Positions 6,791 to 16,177 of a stretch of 55,194 bases of DNA are shown here, piece by piece (within the stretch, counting starts at the first letter, position 1; every line of letters starts with the position of its first letter). Source of the stretch: JASMHC01 sp964453855 (GTDB lineage Bacteria > Pseudomonadota > Alphaproteobacteria > Rhodobacterales > Rhodobacteraceae); the NCBI GenBank assembly GCA_964453855.1, contig CAYVRN010000011.1, forward strand, positions 1 to 55,194, written 5' to 3'. Made by a program: the position numbers and the translations under genes. The notes below the pieces were generated by a model. It was not told where the DNA came from. It saw nothing but the letters and a program-made list of their open reading frames with translations, and made no database searches.

Positions 6791-8818
6791 GTGGCTAAAC
6801 TACTTGATCCATTTCAGCTAAAGCACCTGACGCTGCGCAACCGCATCGTCAGCACCGCTCACGCGCCTAACTACGTTGAGGACGGCCACCCAAAGGACCG
6901 CTACAGGCTGTATCATGAAGAGAAGGCCAAGGGTGGCGTTGCTCTAACCATGATCGGCGGCTCGACCAACATCGCTCCCGACAGCCCGTCTGTGTTCGGT
7001 CAACTCTACGCTGGGGACGACAAAATTATCCCGTGGTTCCGCAGACTCACAGAGGGCGTGCATTCGCACGGGGCCGCTGTCATGTGTCAGATCACACATA
7101 TGGGGCGCAGAACCGCGTGGGATGATGGGCATTGGTTACCGGTTCTGGCACCCTCTGGTGTCCGCGAGCGCGCGCACCGCGCCTTTCCCAAAGTGATGGA
7201 ACAAGAGGACATCGACCGGGTAGTTGGCGATTTTGCCGCTGCGGCGCGGCGCTGCCAGGAAGGCGGCTTCGATGGAATTGAGATACTGTCACACTCTCAT
7301 CTTCTGGGCCAGTTTCTCTCTCCCGTGACCAACCAACGCGAGGACGGCTATGGCGGGTCTCTGGAAAACCGCATGCGTATTACCCTGCAAGTGCTGGATG
7401 CGGTGCGCGCAGAGGTGGGTCACGAGTTCATCCTGTCTATGCGTATCACCGGAGATGAGTTGATTAAAGGCGGGCTGAGTGCTGAGGACTGCGTTGCCGC
7501 CGCCCGGATGCTTGAAGATAGCGGCCATGTCGACTTACTCAACATTCTGGCAGGAGCTCCCTACGATGATTTTGGACTGGCCGAATGGGTCCGGCCCATG
7601 GGGCTGCCCGCCGCGCCACACATCACCGTTGCCGGCCGTATCCGCGATGCCGTCAACCTGCCGATCCTCCATGCAGGCGGAATCGCCGACATTGCAACGG
7701 CCCGCCACGCGCTTGCTGGCGGCCACGTTGATCTGGTGGGAATGACCCGCGCCCAGATGGCTGATCCCTATTTGGTTGCAAAAATTGCGCGCGGAGAAGA
7801 GGAACGCATCCGCCCCTGTGTTGGCTTGGGATATTGCGTGGACCGGGTCAATCAGGGCAAGCCCGCGGTGTGCGGTCAAAACGCCGCCACTGGACGGGAA
7901 CAAACATTGCCCCATATCATCTCATCCGGTGACGCCCGAAAAAAGGTGGTTGTCGTCGGTGGCGGACCCGGCGGGCTGGAGGCTGCGCGGGTCAGTGCAT
8001 TACGCGGACACGATGTTGTTCTGTTCGAAGCGTCAAACCGGCTGGGAGGCCAGCTTATTCTGGCCGCCAAGGGCAAGGTGCGTAGGCAAGTCTGGGGTGT
8101 AGCCGACTGGCTGATCTCGGAAGTGAATACACTTGGCATCGATTTGCGCATGAACACCTATGCCGAAGCCTCTGACGTGCTTGCAGAGAGCCCCGATCTG
8201 GTTGTTATCGCGACAGGCGGCTGGCCCGAACCATTTGGAATATCAGGCGGCGATCTGGCAGTCTCCAGTTGGGACGTATTATCCGGAGAAGCGCTACTTT
8301 CAGGTGAAATACTTTTGTTTGACGAAGCCGGCGACCACCCCGCCGCGGTTACGGCCGACGTGTTGGTGAACACCGGCTGCAACGTCGAGCTTGTGACCCC
8401 GGACCGGGCGCTTCTGAATGACCTCGGCCCAACAACCTCAGCCGTCGCCCTGCGCAATCTGGCCTTCAATGACGTCACTTTCACTTGCCTCCAAGAACTT
8501 CACGCTCTAACCCGAGAGGGAAACGTAGTTCGGGTCAGTCTGCGCCACGTGCTGACGGGGGAGATCACAGAGCGTCTTGTCGATAACGTGGTTGTAGAGC
8601 ACGGGCTGACCCCGACAGACGAGCTCTATCATGATCTCAAACAGCACTCGAAAAACCTTGGACAGGTCAATCACAAGGCGCTGATAAGCGGAACGTTTCC
8701 ATTCACCGATATTTTTCCGAGTGGGCAATTCCAACTCGCCCGCATTGGTGACGCGGTCGCAAGCCGCAATGTGCACGCGGCAATTCTCGACGCCTTGCGA
8801 ATTTGCAGCGTGTTCTGA
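6791..8818 (+). CDS. FMN/FAD oxidoreductase of the trimethylamine dehydrogenase family, N-methylproline demethylase-like
   Basis: About 675 aa with the two-part layout of the trimethylamine dehydrogenase / 2,4-dienoyl-CoA reductase family. An N-terminal Old-Yellow-Enzyme barrel (LKHLTLRNRIVST, ITHMGRRTAWDD, YGGSLENRMR) is followed by an Fe-S region and a C-terminal FAD/NAD domain beginning VVVVGGGPGGLEAARV. The N-terminal blocks resemble enzymes that demethylate N-methylproline (stachydrine catabolism), but the substrate is inferred. Counted from the ATG at 6785, the cysteines are at 345, 351 and 363; Leu348 replaces the second of the usual four Fe-S cysteines. I prefer GTG 6791 because AAAGGA lies about 7 nt before it; ATG 6785 is only about 2 nt from that site. 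It stands alone, divergent from fbp, with no transporter or partner nearby. Confidence 0.88.
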   Translation: MAKLLDPFQLKHLTLRNRIVSTAHAPNYVEDGHPKDRYRLYHEEKAKGGVALTMIGGSTNIAPDSPSVFGQLYAGDDKIIPWFRRLTEGVHSHGAAVMCQITHMGRRTAWDDGHWLPVLAPSGVRERAHRAFPKVMEQEDIDRVVGDFAAAARRCQEGGFDGIEILSHSHLLGQFLSPVTNQREDGYGGSLENRMRITLQVLDAVRAEVGHEFILSMRITGDELIKGGLSAEDCVAAARMLEDSGHVDLLNILAGAPYDDFGLAEWVRPMGLPAAPHITVAGRIRDAVNLPILHAGGIADIATARHALAGGHVDLVGMTRAQMADPYLVAKIARGEEERIRPCVGLGYCVDRVNQGKPAVCGQNAATGREQTLPHIISSGDARKKVVVVGGGPGGLEAARVSALRGHDVVLFEASNRLGGQLILAAKGKVRRQVWGVADWLISEVNTLGIDLRMNTYAEASDVLAESPDLVVIATGGWPEPFGISGGDLAVSSWDVLSGEALLSGEILLFDEAGDHPAAVTADVLVNTGCNVELVTPDRALLNDLGPTTSAVALRNLAFNDVTFTCLQELHALTREGNVVRVSLRHVLTGEITERLVDNVVVEHGLTPTDELYHDLKQHSKNLGQVNHKALISGTFPFTDIFPSGQFQLARIGDAVASRNVHAAILDALRICSVF

Positions 8819-8875
8819 ACAAAAATTACAACGAACATCTTTCCGTATGTCAAAAGCGGACGTTCGATCACTACA

Positions 8876-8897
8876 CAGCGCAAGCTGCAATTTTTTT
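8876..8897 (+). terminator. Possible weak terminator after the flavin oxidoreductase
   Basis: CAGC-GCAA-GCTG (8876-8887) is a 4-bp stem with a tetraloop, followed after three bases by seven T residues. It lies 58 nt after the oxidoreductase stop. The short stem makes it uncertain. Confidence 0.3.
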
Positions 8898-9033
8898 ACG
8901 CTGATGGACGCAATTGTTCCGCATATGGAAGTACGGAAAATCAGTCTTGCTCGCAAAAATCTAGGGATTTATGCGGAAATAGCACAGAAAGGTTGGCACA
9001 TGACTGACAACTTAAAAGCAGCGCTACTTTTCC

Positions 9034-11451
9034 CTAAAAATCCAGATTCTCCACGTTCAGCGCGTTTTTCTGGATGAACTCCCGGCGCGGCTCAACGACG
9101 TCGCCCATAAGCTTGGTGAACAAGTCATCCGCTTCGGCAACATCATCAACTTTGACCTGCAACAGCGTCCGCGCTTCTGGATCCAGTGTGGTTTCCCATA
9201 GCTGGCTGGGGTTCATTTCACCCAGACCTTTATAGCGCTGTAGGGTTAGCCCCTTTTCGCCTTCGCGCAGGATCGCATCCAGCAGATCAAGCGGTCCAAA
9301 GATATCTTGCACGCGCTCGCGGCGCACCAATTGGGTTTTCTCGTCGTAAACTTCGCGCAGAAGGCCGGACATGCTGCCCAGTTTGCGGGCTTCGCCGCTA
9401 CGCAAAACGCCACCATCCAAAACGCGGCGCTCTTCTACACCACGCAAGGTGCGGCTTAGGCGGATGCCTTTGTCTTGTGTCTGGCGACCTTGCCAGCCAC
9501 GCTCGTATTCAGCCGCAATCAGATCAAGGCGGTTGGCAATACCATCGGCGACCGCCTGCAAATCCGCATCAGCCCGACCCGGATCGAATGCGCCGGAAAT
9601 CGCAGCCTGTTCAAGGATATGGCGCGGATAATGGGTGGGGAATGCGTCTAGAACGCGCTTGGCCTGACGGGCCTCTTCCACGATACGGGCCAGATCTTGA
9701 CCGGTGATTTCCTCGCCACTGGCAAGCCGCAATATGGCGCCCTCTACACCCTGCTGGATCAGGTAGTCATCCAACGAGGCTTGGTCTTTCAAATAAACCT
9801 CAGACTTACCGCGCATCACTTTGAACAGCGGCGGCTGCGCAATATAAAGATATCCGCCTTCGATCAACTCGGGCATTTGGCGGTAGAAGAAGGTTAGCAA
9901 AAGCGTCCGAATGTGCGCGCCGTCCACGTCAGCGTCGGTCATTATGACGACCTTATGGTAGCGCAGCTTTTCGATGTTGAATTCGTCGCGACCGATGCCG
10001 GTGCCAAGCGCCATAACCAGATTGCCAATTTCTTGGCTGGACAGCATCTTGTCGAAACGCGCGCGCTCGACGTTCAGGATCTTACCGCGCAGGGGTAAAA
10101 TGGCCTGTGTGCGACGATCCCGTCCGGTTTGCGCCGATCCGCCAGCCGAGTCACCCTCGACCAGAAAGACTTCGGTTTTGGTTGCATCTTTTTCCGAGCA
10201 GTCTTTCAGCTTACCCGCAAGGAAGTTGACATCCATCGCGGTTTTACGGCGCGTCAGTTCTCGGGCTTTTCTGGCCGCTTCACGTGCCAACGCGGCCTCG
10301 ATGATCTTGCCAACAATCATTTTGGCAATAGCTGGGTTTTCCTCAAACCATTCACTTAGCCGCTCGTTCATCAAGCCTTCAACAGCCGGACGGACCTCGG
10401 ACGAAACCAGCTTGTCTTTGGTCTGGCTGGAAAACTTCGGATCGGGCACTTTAACGGACAAAACGCAAGACATACCCTCTCGCGCGTCGTCACCGGTGAA
10501 GTTCACCTTTTCCTTTTTGGCGATCCCGCTTTCCTGAGCGTATTTCTGGATCGTGCGGGTCAAGGCCCCACGGAATCCCGCCACGTGGGCGCCCCCATCA
10601 CGCTGAGGGATGTTGTTGGTGAAAGGCAGCACCGTTTCGTGGTAACTGTCGTTCCACCACATGGCCACTTCAACACCGATGCCATCTCGTTCACCCTGAA
10701 CGTAAATCGGCTCGGGCATCACGGATGTTTTGTGGCGGTCGATATATTTCACAAATTCGCGGACACCGCCTTCGTAGAATAATTCTGATCGCAGCGGCTC
10801 TTCTGGCCGTTCGTCAGTCAGAATGATCCGCACGCCTGAATTCAAAAACGCCAGTTCGCGCAGACGCTTTTCCAGTGTCTCGAAGACATAGTTCAGATCC
10901 GAGAAGGTATCGGTTGAAGCAAGGAAGCGAACCTCGGTGCCTTTTTCGCCCACGGCATCGCCAACAACTTTCAGATGCTCGGCAGTTTCACCGCGCTCAA
11001 AGCGGGCCACGTGTTCTTTGCCATTGCGCCAGACGCGCAGTTCCAGCCAATCCGACAAGGCGTTCACGACCGAAACCCCAACGCCGTGCAGACCGCCTGA
11101 CACCTTATACGAGTTGCTGTCGAATTTCCCGCCCGCGTGTAGCTGGGTCATGATCACCTCGGCGGCGCTGACGCCCTCTTCGGGGTGCATGTCCACGGGG
11201 ATGCCACGGCCGTTGTCGCGCACAGATACGCTGCTATCGGCGTGAATCGTCACGTTGACAAAATCCGCATGACCGGCCAACGCTTCGTCGATCCCGTTAT
11301 CAACGACCTCGTACACCATATGGTGCAAACCGCTGCCGTCATCGGTGTCACCGATATACATACCGGGGCGTTTGCGCACCGCTTCGAGACCCTTCAGAAC
11401 CTTGATGGAATCCGCACCATATTCTGCGGAATTTTGCTCGGTTTCAGCCAT
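9034..11451 (-). CDS. gyrB: DNA gyrase subunit B
   Basis: An 805-aa ATPase subunit of DNA gyrase, which introduces negative supercoils. The start MAETEQNSAEYGADSIKVLK and KRPGMYIGDT are standard. The GHKL ATPase motifs VVDNGIDEALAGHAD, DNGRGIP and GGLHGVGVSVVNALS are present. The TOPRIM domain starts at EVFLVEGDSAGGSAQTGRDR; QTGRDR distinguishes GyrB from ParE. The C-terminus QRYKGLGEMNPSQLWETTLDP matches gyrase B. It lies downstream of recF and the LysE gene, a partial form of the recF-gyrB arrangement often seen near oriC. dnaA and dnaN are absent here. Confidence 0.97.
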   Translation of the reverse strand: MAETEQNSAEYGADSIKVLKGLEAVRKRPGMYIGDTDDGSGLHHMVYEVVDNGIDEALAGHADFVNVTIHADSSVSVRDNGRGIPVDMHPEEGVSAAEVIMTQLHAGGKFDSNSYKVSGGLHGVGVSVVNALSDWLELRVWRNGKEHVARFERGETAEHLKVVGDAVGEKGTEVRFLASTDTFSDLNYVFETLEKRLRELAFLNSGVRIILTDERPEEPLRSELFYEGGVREFVKYIDRHKTSVMPEPIYVQGERDGIGVEVAMWWNDSYHETVLPFTNNIPQRDGGAHVAGFRGALTRTIQKYAQESGIAKKEKVNFTGDDAREGMSCVLSVKVPDPKFSSQTKDKLVSSEVRPAVEGLMNERLSEWFEENPAIAKMIVGKIIEAALAREAARKARELTRRKTAMDVNFLAGKLKDCSEKDATKTEVFLVEGDSAGGSAQTGRDRRTQAILPLRGKILNVERARFDKMLSSQEIGNLVMALGTGIGRDEFNIEKLRYHKVVIMTDADVDGAHIRTLLLTFFYRQMPELIEGGYLYIAQPPLFKVMRGKSEVYLKDQASLDDYLIQQGVEGAILRLASGEEITGQDLARIVEEARQAKRVLDAFPTHYPRHILEQAAISGAFDPGRADADLQAVADGIANRLDLIAAEYERGWQGRQTQDKGIRLSRTLRGVEERRVLDGGVLRSGEARKLGSMSGLLREVYDEKTQLVRRERVQDIFGPLDLLDAILREGEKGLTLQRYKGLGEMNPSQLWETTLDPEARTLLQVKVDDVAEADDLFTKLMGDVVEPRREFIQKNALNVENLDF

Positions 11452-11551
11452 GTGACCCTATCCGTTATATTTTAAGCGTTTTATACGAGGGATTGGGGCA
11501 CTTGTCACGCGATCCCACCATATTTTGCGTCGGAAATGAGATTTTTCTCTA

Positions 11552-12172
11552 TCAGAGAAATGCCAGCACTATCCCGACACAGATCAGCAACACACCAGAG
11601 CCGATATTCAACCGTTTCAACTGTCTGGGCGATGACAAAAGCGCCCTGACTTTCCCGACAAACCCCGAAAGCATCACGTTGCCAAGAAAGGGAATGACGA
11701 TCGACACCAGCACGATTGCAATCACATCTAATAAGGTCAAAGACCCCACGTCGAAAAAGCCGGGCAGCACGCCCATGTAGAACAGGATGGCTTTGGGGTT
11801 GCTCAGGATCACAACCACACCGGCAACAAATCCTGCCCAGATGCCGGGGCGCGTTAACCGGCTATCGGAAGAAATGCTTTTGTCCGCGTGCCAGATCAAT
11901 AGCCCGCCCATGCTTACGAACATCAAAGCCGCAACAATACCCAGCAGATGCAGGAAATCTGCATAAAGGCTGACAATCCAGCTTACACCCCATATAGCCA
12001 GCACCGGCCAAACCGCATCTCCGACAGCTACCCCCAGCGCCAAAGGCCAAGCCGATTGAAACCCTCCGGATAATGCGCGGGCAACAATTGCCAGCCAGAC
12101 CGGCCCAGGGGTGATGAACAGCACGAAAATAGCCACTCCGTATAGGAACAAATCCCAGAACGCGATTGTCAT
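11552..12172 (-). CDS. LysE/RhtB-family amino-acid exporter
   Basis: 206 aa, nearly all hydrophobic, with about six membrane segments. The FVLFITPGPVWLAIVARALSG N-terminal block and NPKAILFYMGVLPGFFD are hallmarks of the LysE/RhtB translocator family, which exports amino acids or derivatives; the substrate cannot be read from the sequence. I choose ATG 12172 because it forms an ATGA overlap with the recF stop; an in-frame start 8 codons earlier (12196) would sit deep inside recF. It is an unexpected passenger between recF and gyrB, translationally coupled to recF. Confidence 0.9.
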   Translation of the reverse strand: MTIAFWDLFLYGVAIFVLFITPGPVWLAIVARALSGGFQSAWPLALGVAVGDAVWPVLAIWGVSWIVSLYADFLHLLGIVAALMFVSMGGLLIWHADKSISSDSRLTRPGIWAGFVAGVVVILSNPKAILFYMGVLPGFFDVGSLTLLDVIAIVLVSIVIPFLGNVMLSGFVGKVRALLSSPRQLKRLNIGSGVLLICVGIVLAFL

Positions 12173-13284
12173 CCGATGCCTCCAATAGGGCCGCATTGGC
12201 TGATGCCCGCGCTCTCCTGAACCTCAAGATACTGTGCCCGATCCCCAAGCGCTTCGAAAAGTTCCGCGCCGGTGCCGGTCATCCACGCCTGCGCCCCAAG
12301 CGCGCAGATTTCGTCATAAAGCGCCGCGCGCCTGTTCACGTCAAGATGGGCTGCGACCTCATCCAGTAACAGCAGCGGCGGCATGGCGATTTCACTGGCC
12401 AAGCCGCGTGCATTGGCAAGAATCAGCGAAACCAACAGCGCCTTTTGCTCACCTGTCGAACAATCCCGCGCCGGCACCTCTTTGTCGCGGTAGACCGCAT
12501 TAAGATCGGCACGGTGCGGCCCTACAAGCGTCCTTCCGGCAGCCAGGTCACGACGGCGGGTTTCTGACCAGCATCCCGTTAGATCTAACGCCGTTTCGGG
12601 TAGCTCTCCCTCGGCATGGGTTATCTCTAAACTGGCCGACGGAAACGCCGTTTCCGCGTTTTCCTGAGCGGCTAGCAACTTGCGCACGGCTTCTGCCCTG
12701 TTGCGGATAATTGCCTCGGCGGCCTCGGCCATCTGACGCTCTAACGCGCGATACCAATGATCGTCCGCCACTTGATCTTTCAACAATCGGTTCCGTTCGC
12801 GCATGGATTTTTCATAAGCCAAACTGACCTCGGCATGCGATGGCTCAAAACTCAGCGCCACACGGTCCAGAAACCGCCGCCGCCCGTCTGCGCCTTCGAT
12901 CCATAAGCGATCCATCGACGGCACCAGCCACAGCACCCGCGCAATCCGACCTAGCGCCACCTGTGACGCCGCTTTGCCGTCAATCTTGACCTGACGCGCT
13001 GCCCCGTCCTGAGACCATGTTTCAATTTCGTGAACCATATGCTGGCTGTGTAACTCGCCCGCCAACTTCCAACCCAGTGCCTCGGGGCGGCGCACCATGT
13101 CTGCAGCCGCAGCCCGTCGCATCCCGCGACCGGGCGAGAACAGCGAGACCGCCTCGAGAATGTTGGTCTTGCCCGCACCATTCAACCCATGGATCGCCAC
13201 AGGGCGCCCATCAAGCTGCAACCGTGTTTTCTGATGCGAGCGGAAATGAGACAGCATCAAAGAAGACAGAAACAACTGTGTCAT
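12169..13284 (-). CDS. recF: DNA replication/repair protein RecF
   Basis: A 371-aa SMC-like ATPase that helps load RecA at single-stranded gaps through RecFOR. Walker A GLNGAGKT is at residues 33-40, the signature region CSTGEQKALLVSL and Walker B LLLLDEVAAHLD are near the C-terminus, and DRLWIEGADGRRRFLDR is RecF-specific. The length is typical (360-380 aa). It starts 23 nt after der and overlaps the LysE gene by 4 nt. Neighbouring der instead of dnaN is unusual for this gene in related bacteria, as far as I recall. Confidence 0.95.
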   Translation of the reverse strand: MTQLFLSSLMLSHFRSHQKTRLQLDGRPVAIHGLNGAGKTNILEAVSLFSPGRGMRRAAAADMVRRPEALGWKLAGELHSQHMVHEIETWSQDGAARQVKIDGKAASQVALGRIARVLWLVPSMDRLWIEGADGRRRFLDRVALSFEPSHAEVSLAYEKSMRERNRLLKDQVADDHWYRALERQMAEAAEAIIRNRAEAVRKLLAAQENAETAFPSASLEITHAEGELPETALDLTGCWSETRRRDLAAGRTLVGPHRADLNAVYRDKEVPARDCSTGEQKALLVSLILANARGLASEIAMPPLLLLDEVAAHLDVNRRAALYDEICALGAQAWMTGTGAELFEALGDRAQYLEVQESAGISQCGPIGGIG

Positions 13285-13307
13285 CTTTGAACGCTACCCT
13301 TTTCGTC

Positions 13308-14768
13308 TTACCGTTTAATCGGCTTGTCCAAGTGCTTGCGCAGCCGTGACGGTGTAGATTTCTTCTTGCCTTTATAGGGGTTTTTATCCCCCTGCCCGCG
13401 CATGTGCAGTCGGATCGGGGTTCCCGGCATGTCAAAGTCTTCGCGCAGCCCATTCACCAGATAGCGCGAATAGCTGTCAGGCATTTTGTCGGGATGGCTA
13501 CACATCACCACAAATCCCGGCGGACGGGTTTTTGCCTGCGTCATATAACGCAGCTTGATGCGCTTTCCTTGTGGTGCTGGTGGCGGGTGTTGCTCAAGCA
13601 TTCCCACAAGCCAACGGTTCAATTGCGCCGTCGTGACACGACGGTTCCAAATATCATGCGCCCGCAGGATTGCCGCGTGCAGACGATCCAGCCCCCGACC
13701 GGTCTTGGCCGAAACCGTCACCAGCGGAGCGCCACGCAATTGCGGAAGAAGCCGCTCGAACGACTCTTTCAAATCGCGCAGCTTTTCCTGCTTTTCTTCT
13801 TCGATGTCCCATTTGTTGACAGCCACAACAACGGCACGCCCTTCGCGCTCGGCCAGATCGGCGATACGCAAATCCTGCTGTTCAAACGGGATCGCCGCAT
13901 CCAGCAAAACCACCACGACCTCGGCGAATTTCACCGCGCGCAGACCGTCGCTGACAGACAGCTTTTCCAGCTTCTCTTGCACCTTAGCGCGCTTACGCAT
14001 CCCCGCAGTATCGAAAATCCGCGTATGGGTACCGTTCCATTCGGTCAGAACCGAGATCGAGTCGCGTGTAATGCCGGCCTCGGGGCCAGTCAGCAAGCGA
14101 TCCTCGCCGATGATCTTGTTGATCAGGGTAGACTTGCCTGCGTTCGGGCGACCGACAACCGCGATCTGCAAAGGTTTCGCTTTGGTCGGCGTATGATCCT
14201 CAAGATCGCTTTCGCCATCTTCATCAACCGCAACCTCGGTCTCGGGCGAATGATCCTCGGCCTTTTTGGCAAGCTCATCCGCAATCGGCATCAGAACCGA
14301 AAGCAGATCGCCCATGCCTTCACCGTGCTCGGCAGACAGGCGCATCGGTTCACCCAGCCCAAGGTTCCAGGCTTCGAGCACACCGGCGTCGGCGGCAGCG
14401 CCTTCTCCTTTGTTGGCAGCCAGAATCACATGCGCCGAGCGCTTGCGCAGGATATCTGCGAAAATCTCGTCGGTCGGGGTCACACCCGTACGCGCGTCGA
14501 TCATGAACAGGCAGATGTCGGCCATGTCCACTGCACGCTCTGTCAGGCGGCGCATGCGTCCCTGCAAGCTGTCGTCGGTCGCTTCTTCAAGCCCTGCGGT
14601 GTCAATGACCGTAAACCGCAAATCTCCCAGTCGCGCCGCGCCTTCGCGCAGATCGCGAGTCACGCCCGGTTGGTCATCGACCAACGCCAGCCGTTTTCCG
14701 ACAAGCCGGTTGAAAAGTGTGGACTTGCCAACATTAGGACGGCCCACAATGGCCAGGGTGAAACTCAT
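13308..14768 (-). CDS. der: Ribosome biogenesis GTPase Der
   Basis: A 486-aa EngA/Der GTPase with two tandem G domains, needed for 50S subunit maturation. The first P-loop GRPNVGKS is at residues 8-15 with DTAGLEE as its G3; the second, GRPNAGKST, is near residue 205, followed by FDTAGMRKRAK and NKWD. An acidic linker separates the domains, a KH-like C-terminal domain follows (IRLHMRGQGDKNPYKGK), and the tail is basic. It lies about 50 nt after bamB, the classic yfgM-bamB-der order. Confidence 0.97.
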   Translation of the reverse strand: MSFTLAIVGRPNVGKSTLFNRLVGKRLALVDDQPGVTRDLREGAARLGDLRFTVIDTAGLEEATDDSLQGRMRRLTERAVDMADICLFMIDARTGVTPTDEIFADILRKRSAHVILAANKGEGAAADAGVLEAWNLGLGEPMRLSAEHGEGMGDLLSVLMPIADELAKKAEDHSPETEVAVDEDGESDLEDHTPTKAKPLQIAVVGRPNAGKSTLINKIIGEDRLLTGPEAGITRDSISVLTEWNGTHTRIFDTAGMRKRAKVQEKLEKLSVSDGLRAVKFAEVVVVLLDAAIPFEQQDLRIADLAEREGRAVVVAVNKWDIEEEKQEKLRDLKESFERLLPQLRGAPLVTVSAKTGRGLDRLHAAILRAHDIWNRRVTTAQLNRWLVGMLEQHPPPAPQGKRIKLRYMTQAKTRPPGFVVMCSHPDKMPDSYSRYLVNGLREDFDMPGTPIRLHMRGQGDKNPYKGKKKSTPSRLRKHLDKPIKR

Positions 14769-14818
14769 GTCATTCTCTCACGAAGCGGATCAAGCCGCCT
14801 CGATACAATAGTTTTACG

Positions 14819-16150
14819 TCAACGGAAAGCGGCAAGCTGTCCTTTGGCTGTAACTACGTAAAGGGTTTCGTTCACAACGATCGGCGCAGTCGCGGCACCG
14901 CCAGCAATTGCGACGCTGGCCATCTCGCTGCCATCCACAACCGAGTACTGACGCATTACCCCGTCGCTTGACGCGACAATCAGACGGCCACCCGCCAAAA
15001 GCGGTCCGTAATGCACCGAAATCTCGGCGCGACGTTTCGCGTTGTCGTTCAGATAATGCGGCAATTGCTTGGACCAGATCACCGAGCCATCGCGCGCCGA
15101 CAGGCGGATCAACTGGTTCTGATCGTTGATTGTAAACAGGTCGTTGCGCCCCACCGGCACAATCGTTCCCAGCGTCCCGTTACGCGCTGTCCAGATACGC
15201 TCGCCTGTCGAGGCATCCAAAGCTGCAATCCGGCCCGAGGCGTTGCCAACATAGACGCGCCCGTTGTCCAGAACGGGATCAGCGGTGATTTCCGAGATTT
15301 CCGAAACGGCAAACCCTTCGCGCTTGCCCGAGACATTCGCGGTCCAACGGCTAAAGCCGCCACGACGGAAAACCGCCTGCACATCCCCCGTTGCATAGGG
15401 GAAGATCGCCAGCGACCGACCGATTGCCGGAGCTGCACCGCCGATATAGCTGCCGTCCGAGGGCGCGCCTTCAATGGTCCAGTTGCTCCGTCCGGTTCCC
15501 GCATCTATTGCCCAAGCGCGGCTGTCGCCCGCCACCATGTACACAATGCCGCCAGCCACTGCAGGGGCCGCAACCCCCGACGCGTTCAGCTCTTGCTCCC
15601 AACGGACAGCGCCAGTTTCGGCATCCAGCGCGAACAGGCTACCATAGGCCGAGCTGACGTAAAGTGTGCCACCGTCAACTGCCAAGCCCCCGCCCGACGC
15701 ATCCGCCGCATCCCGTTTCGGGGCGATATCGGATTGCCACAGCACCGCGCCGCTTGTCGATACGGCAGTCACGACGCCAGCAGCATCTAGTGTAAATATC
15801 CGCTCACGCTCTACGACAGGTTCGGCCGTGATCCGCTGCTTGCGGCTATTTCCTGCACCGATATCAACGCTCCAAACAGGCGCAATCGTTTCGGCCAAAG
15901 CCACATGATCCGGGGCGTGATCAATATCACTGCCGCGATGGGTCCACTCAGAGTTCGTTCTTGCGCGGGGCAAGCGTATTTCCGCCGATCCCGACACTTC
16001 TGCTGCGATCTGACCTGCAAAACCTTCGTTCGCGCGGATCGGTTCGCGGGGACCGGCAAGGGTGTCTCCGCCGCCAGACAACCGGTCGCAAGCCGTGATC
16101 GAGACTGTCGCTGCAAGAACCAGCAGAGTTTTCGTAAGTTTCAAGCTCAT
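14819..16150 (-). CDS. bamB: Outer membrane assembly lipoprotein BamB (PQQ-like beta-propeller)
   Basis: About 443 aa. Starting at ATG 16150 it has a lipoprotein signal peptide with lipobox ITAC and lipidated Cys21. It then shows repeated beta-propeller blades of the PQQ-binding-like type (LFALDAETGAVRWEQEL, AWAIDAGTGRSNWTIEG, IAALDASTGERIWTAR). BamB is the beta-propeller partner of the BamA outer-membrane protein insertion machine. An in-frame ATG at 16165 would add 5 residues before the signal. Position between yfgM and der supports the call. No PQQ enzyme motifs are seen. Confidence 0.9.
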   Translation of the reverse strand: MSLKLTKTLLVLAATVSITACDRLSGGGDTLAGPREPIRANEGFAGQIAAEVSGSAEIRLPRARTNSEWTHRGSDIDHAPDHVALAETIAPVWSVDIGAGNSRKQRITAEPVVERERIFTLDAAGVVTAVSTSGAVLWQSDIAPKRDAADASGGGLAVDGGTLYVSSAYGSLFALDAETGAVRWEQELNASGVAAPAVAGGIVYMVAGDSRAWAIDAGTGRSNWTIEGAPSDGSYIGGAAPAIGRSLAIFPYATGDVQAVFRRGGFSRWTANVSGKREGFAVSEISEITADPVLDNGRVYVGNASGRIAALDASTGERIWTARNGTLGTIVPVGRNDLFTINDQNQLIRLSARDGSVIWSKQLPHYLNDNAKRRAEISVHYGPLLAGGRLIVASSDGVMRQYSVVDGSEMASVAIAGGAATAPIVVNETLYVVTAKGQLAAFR

Positions 16151-16177
16151 TGTGCCGTGCCCCATGACTTGGTCACA

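Noticed and set aside
13404..14861. 485-codon open frame on the plus strand opposite der
   Set aside because: It lies entirely across der (two intact G domains), shows no protein family motif and has the composition of a G+C-driven antisense frame.
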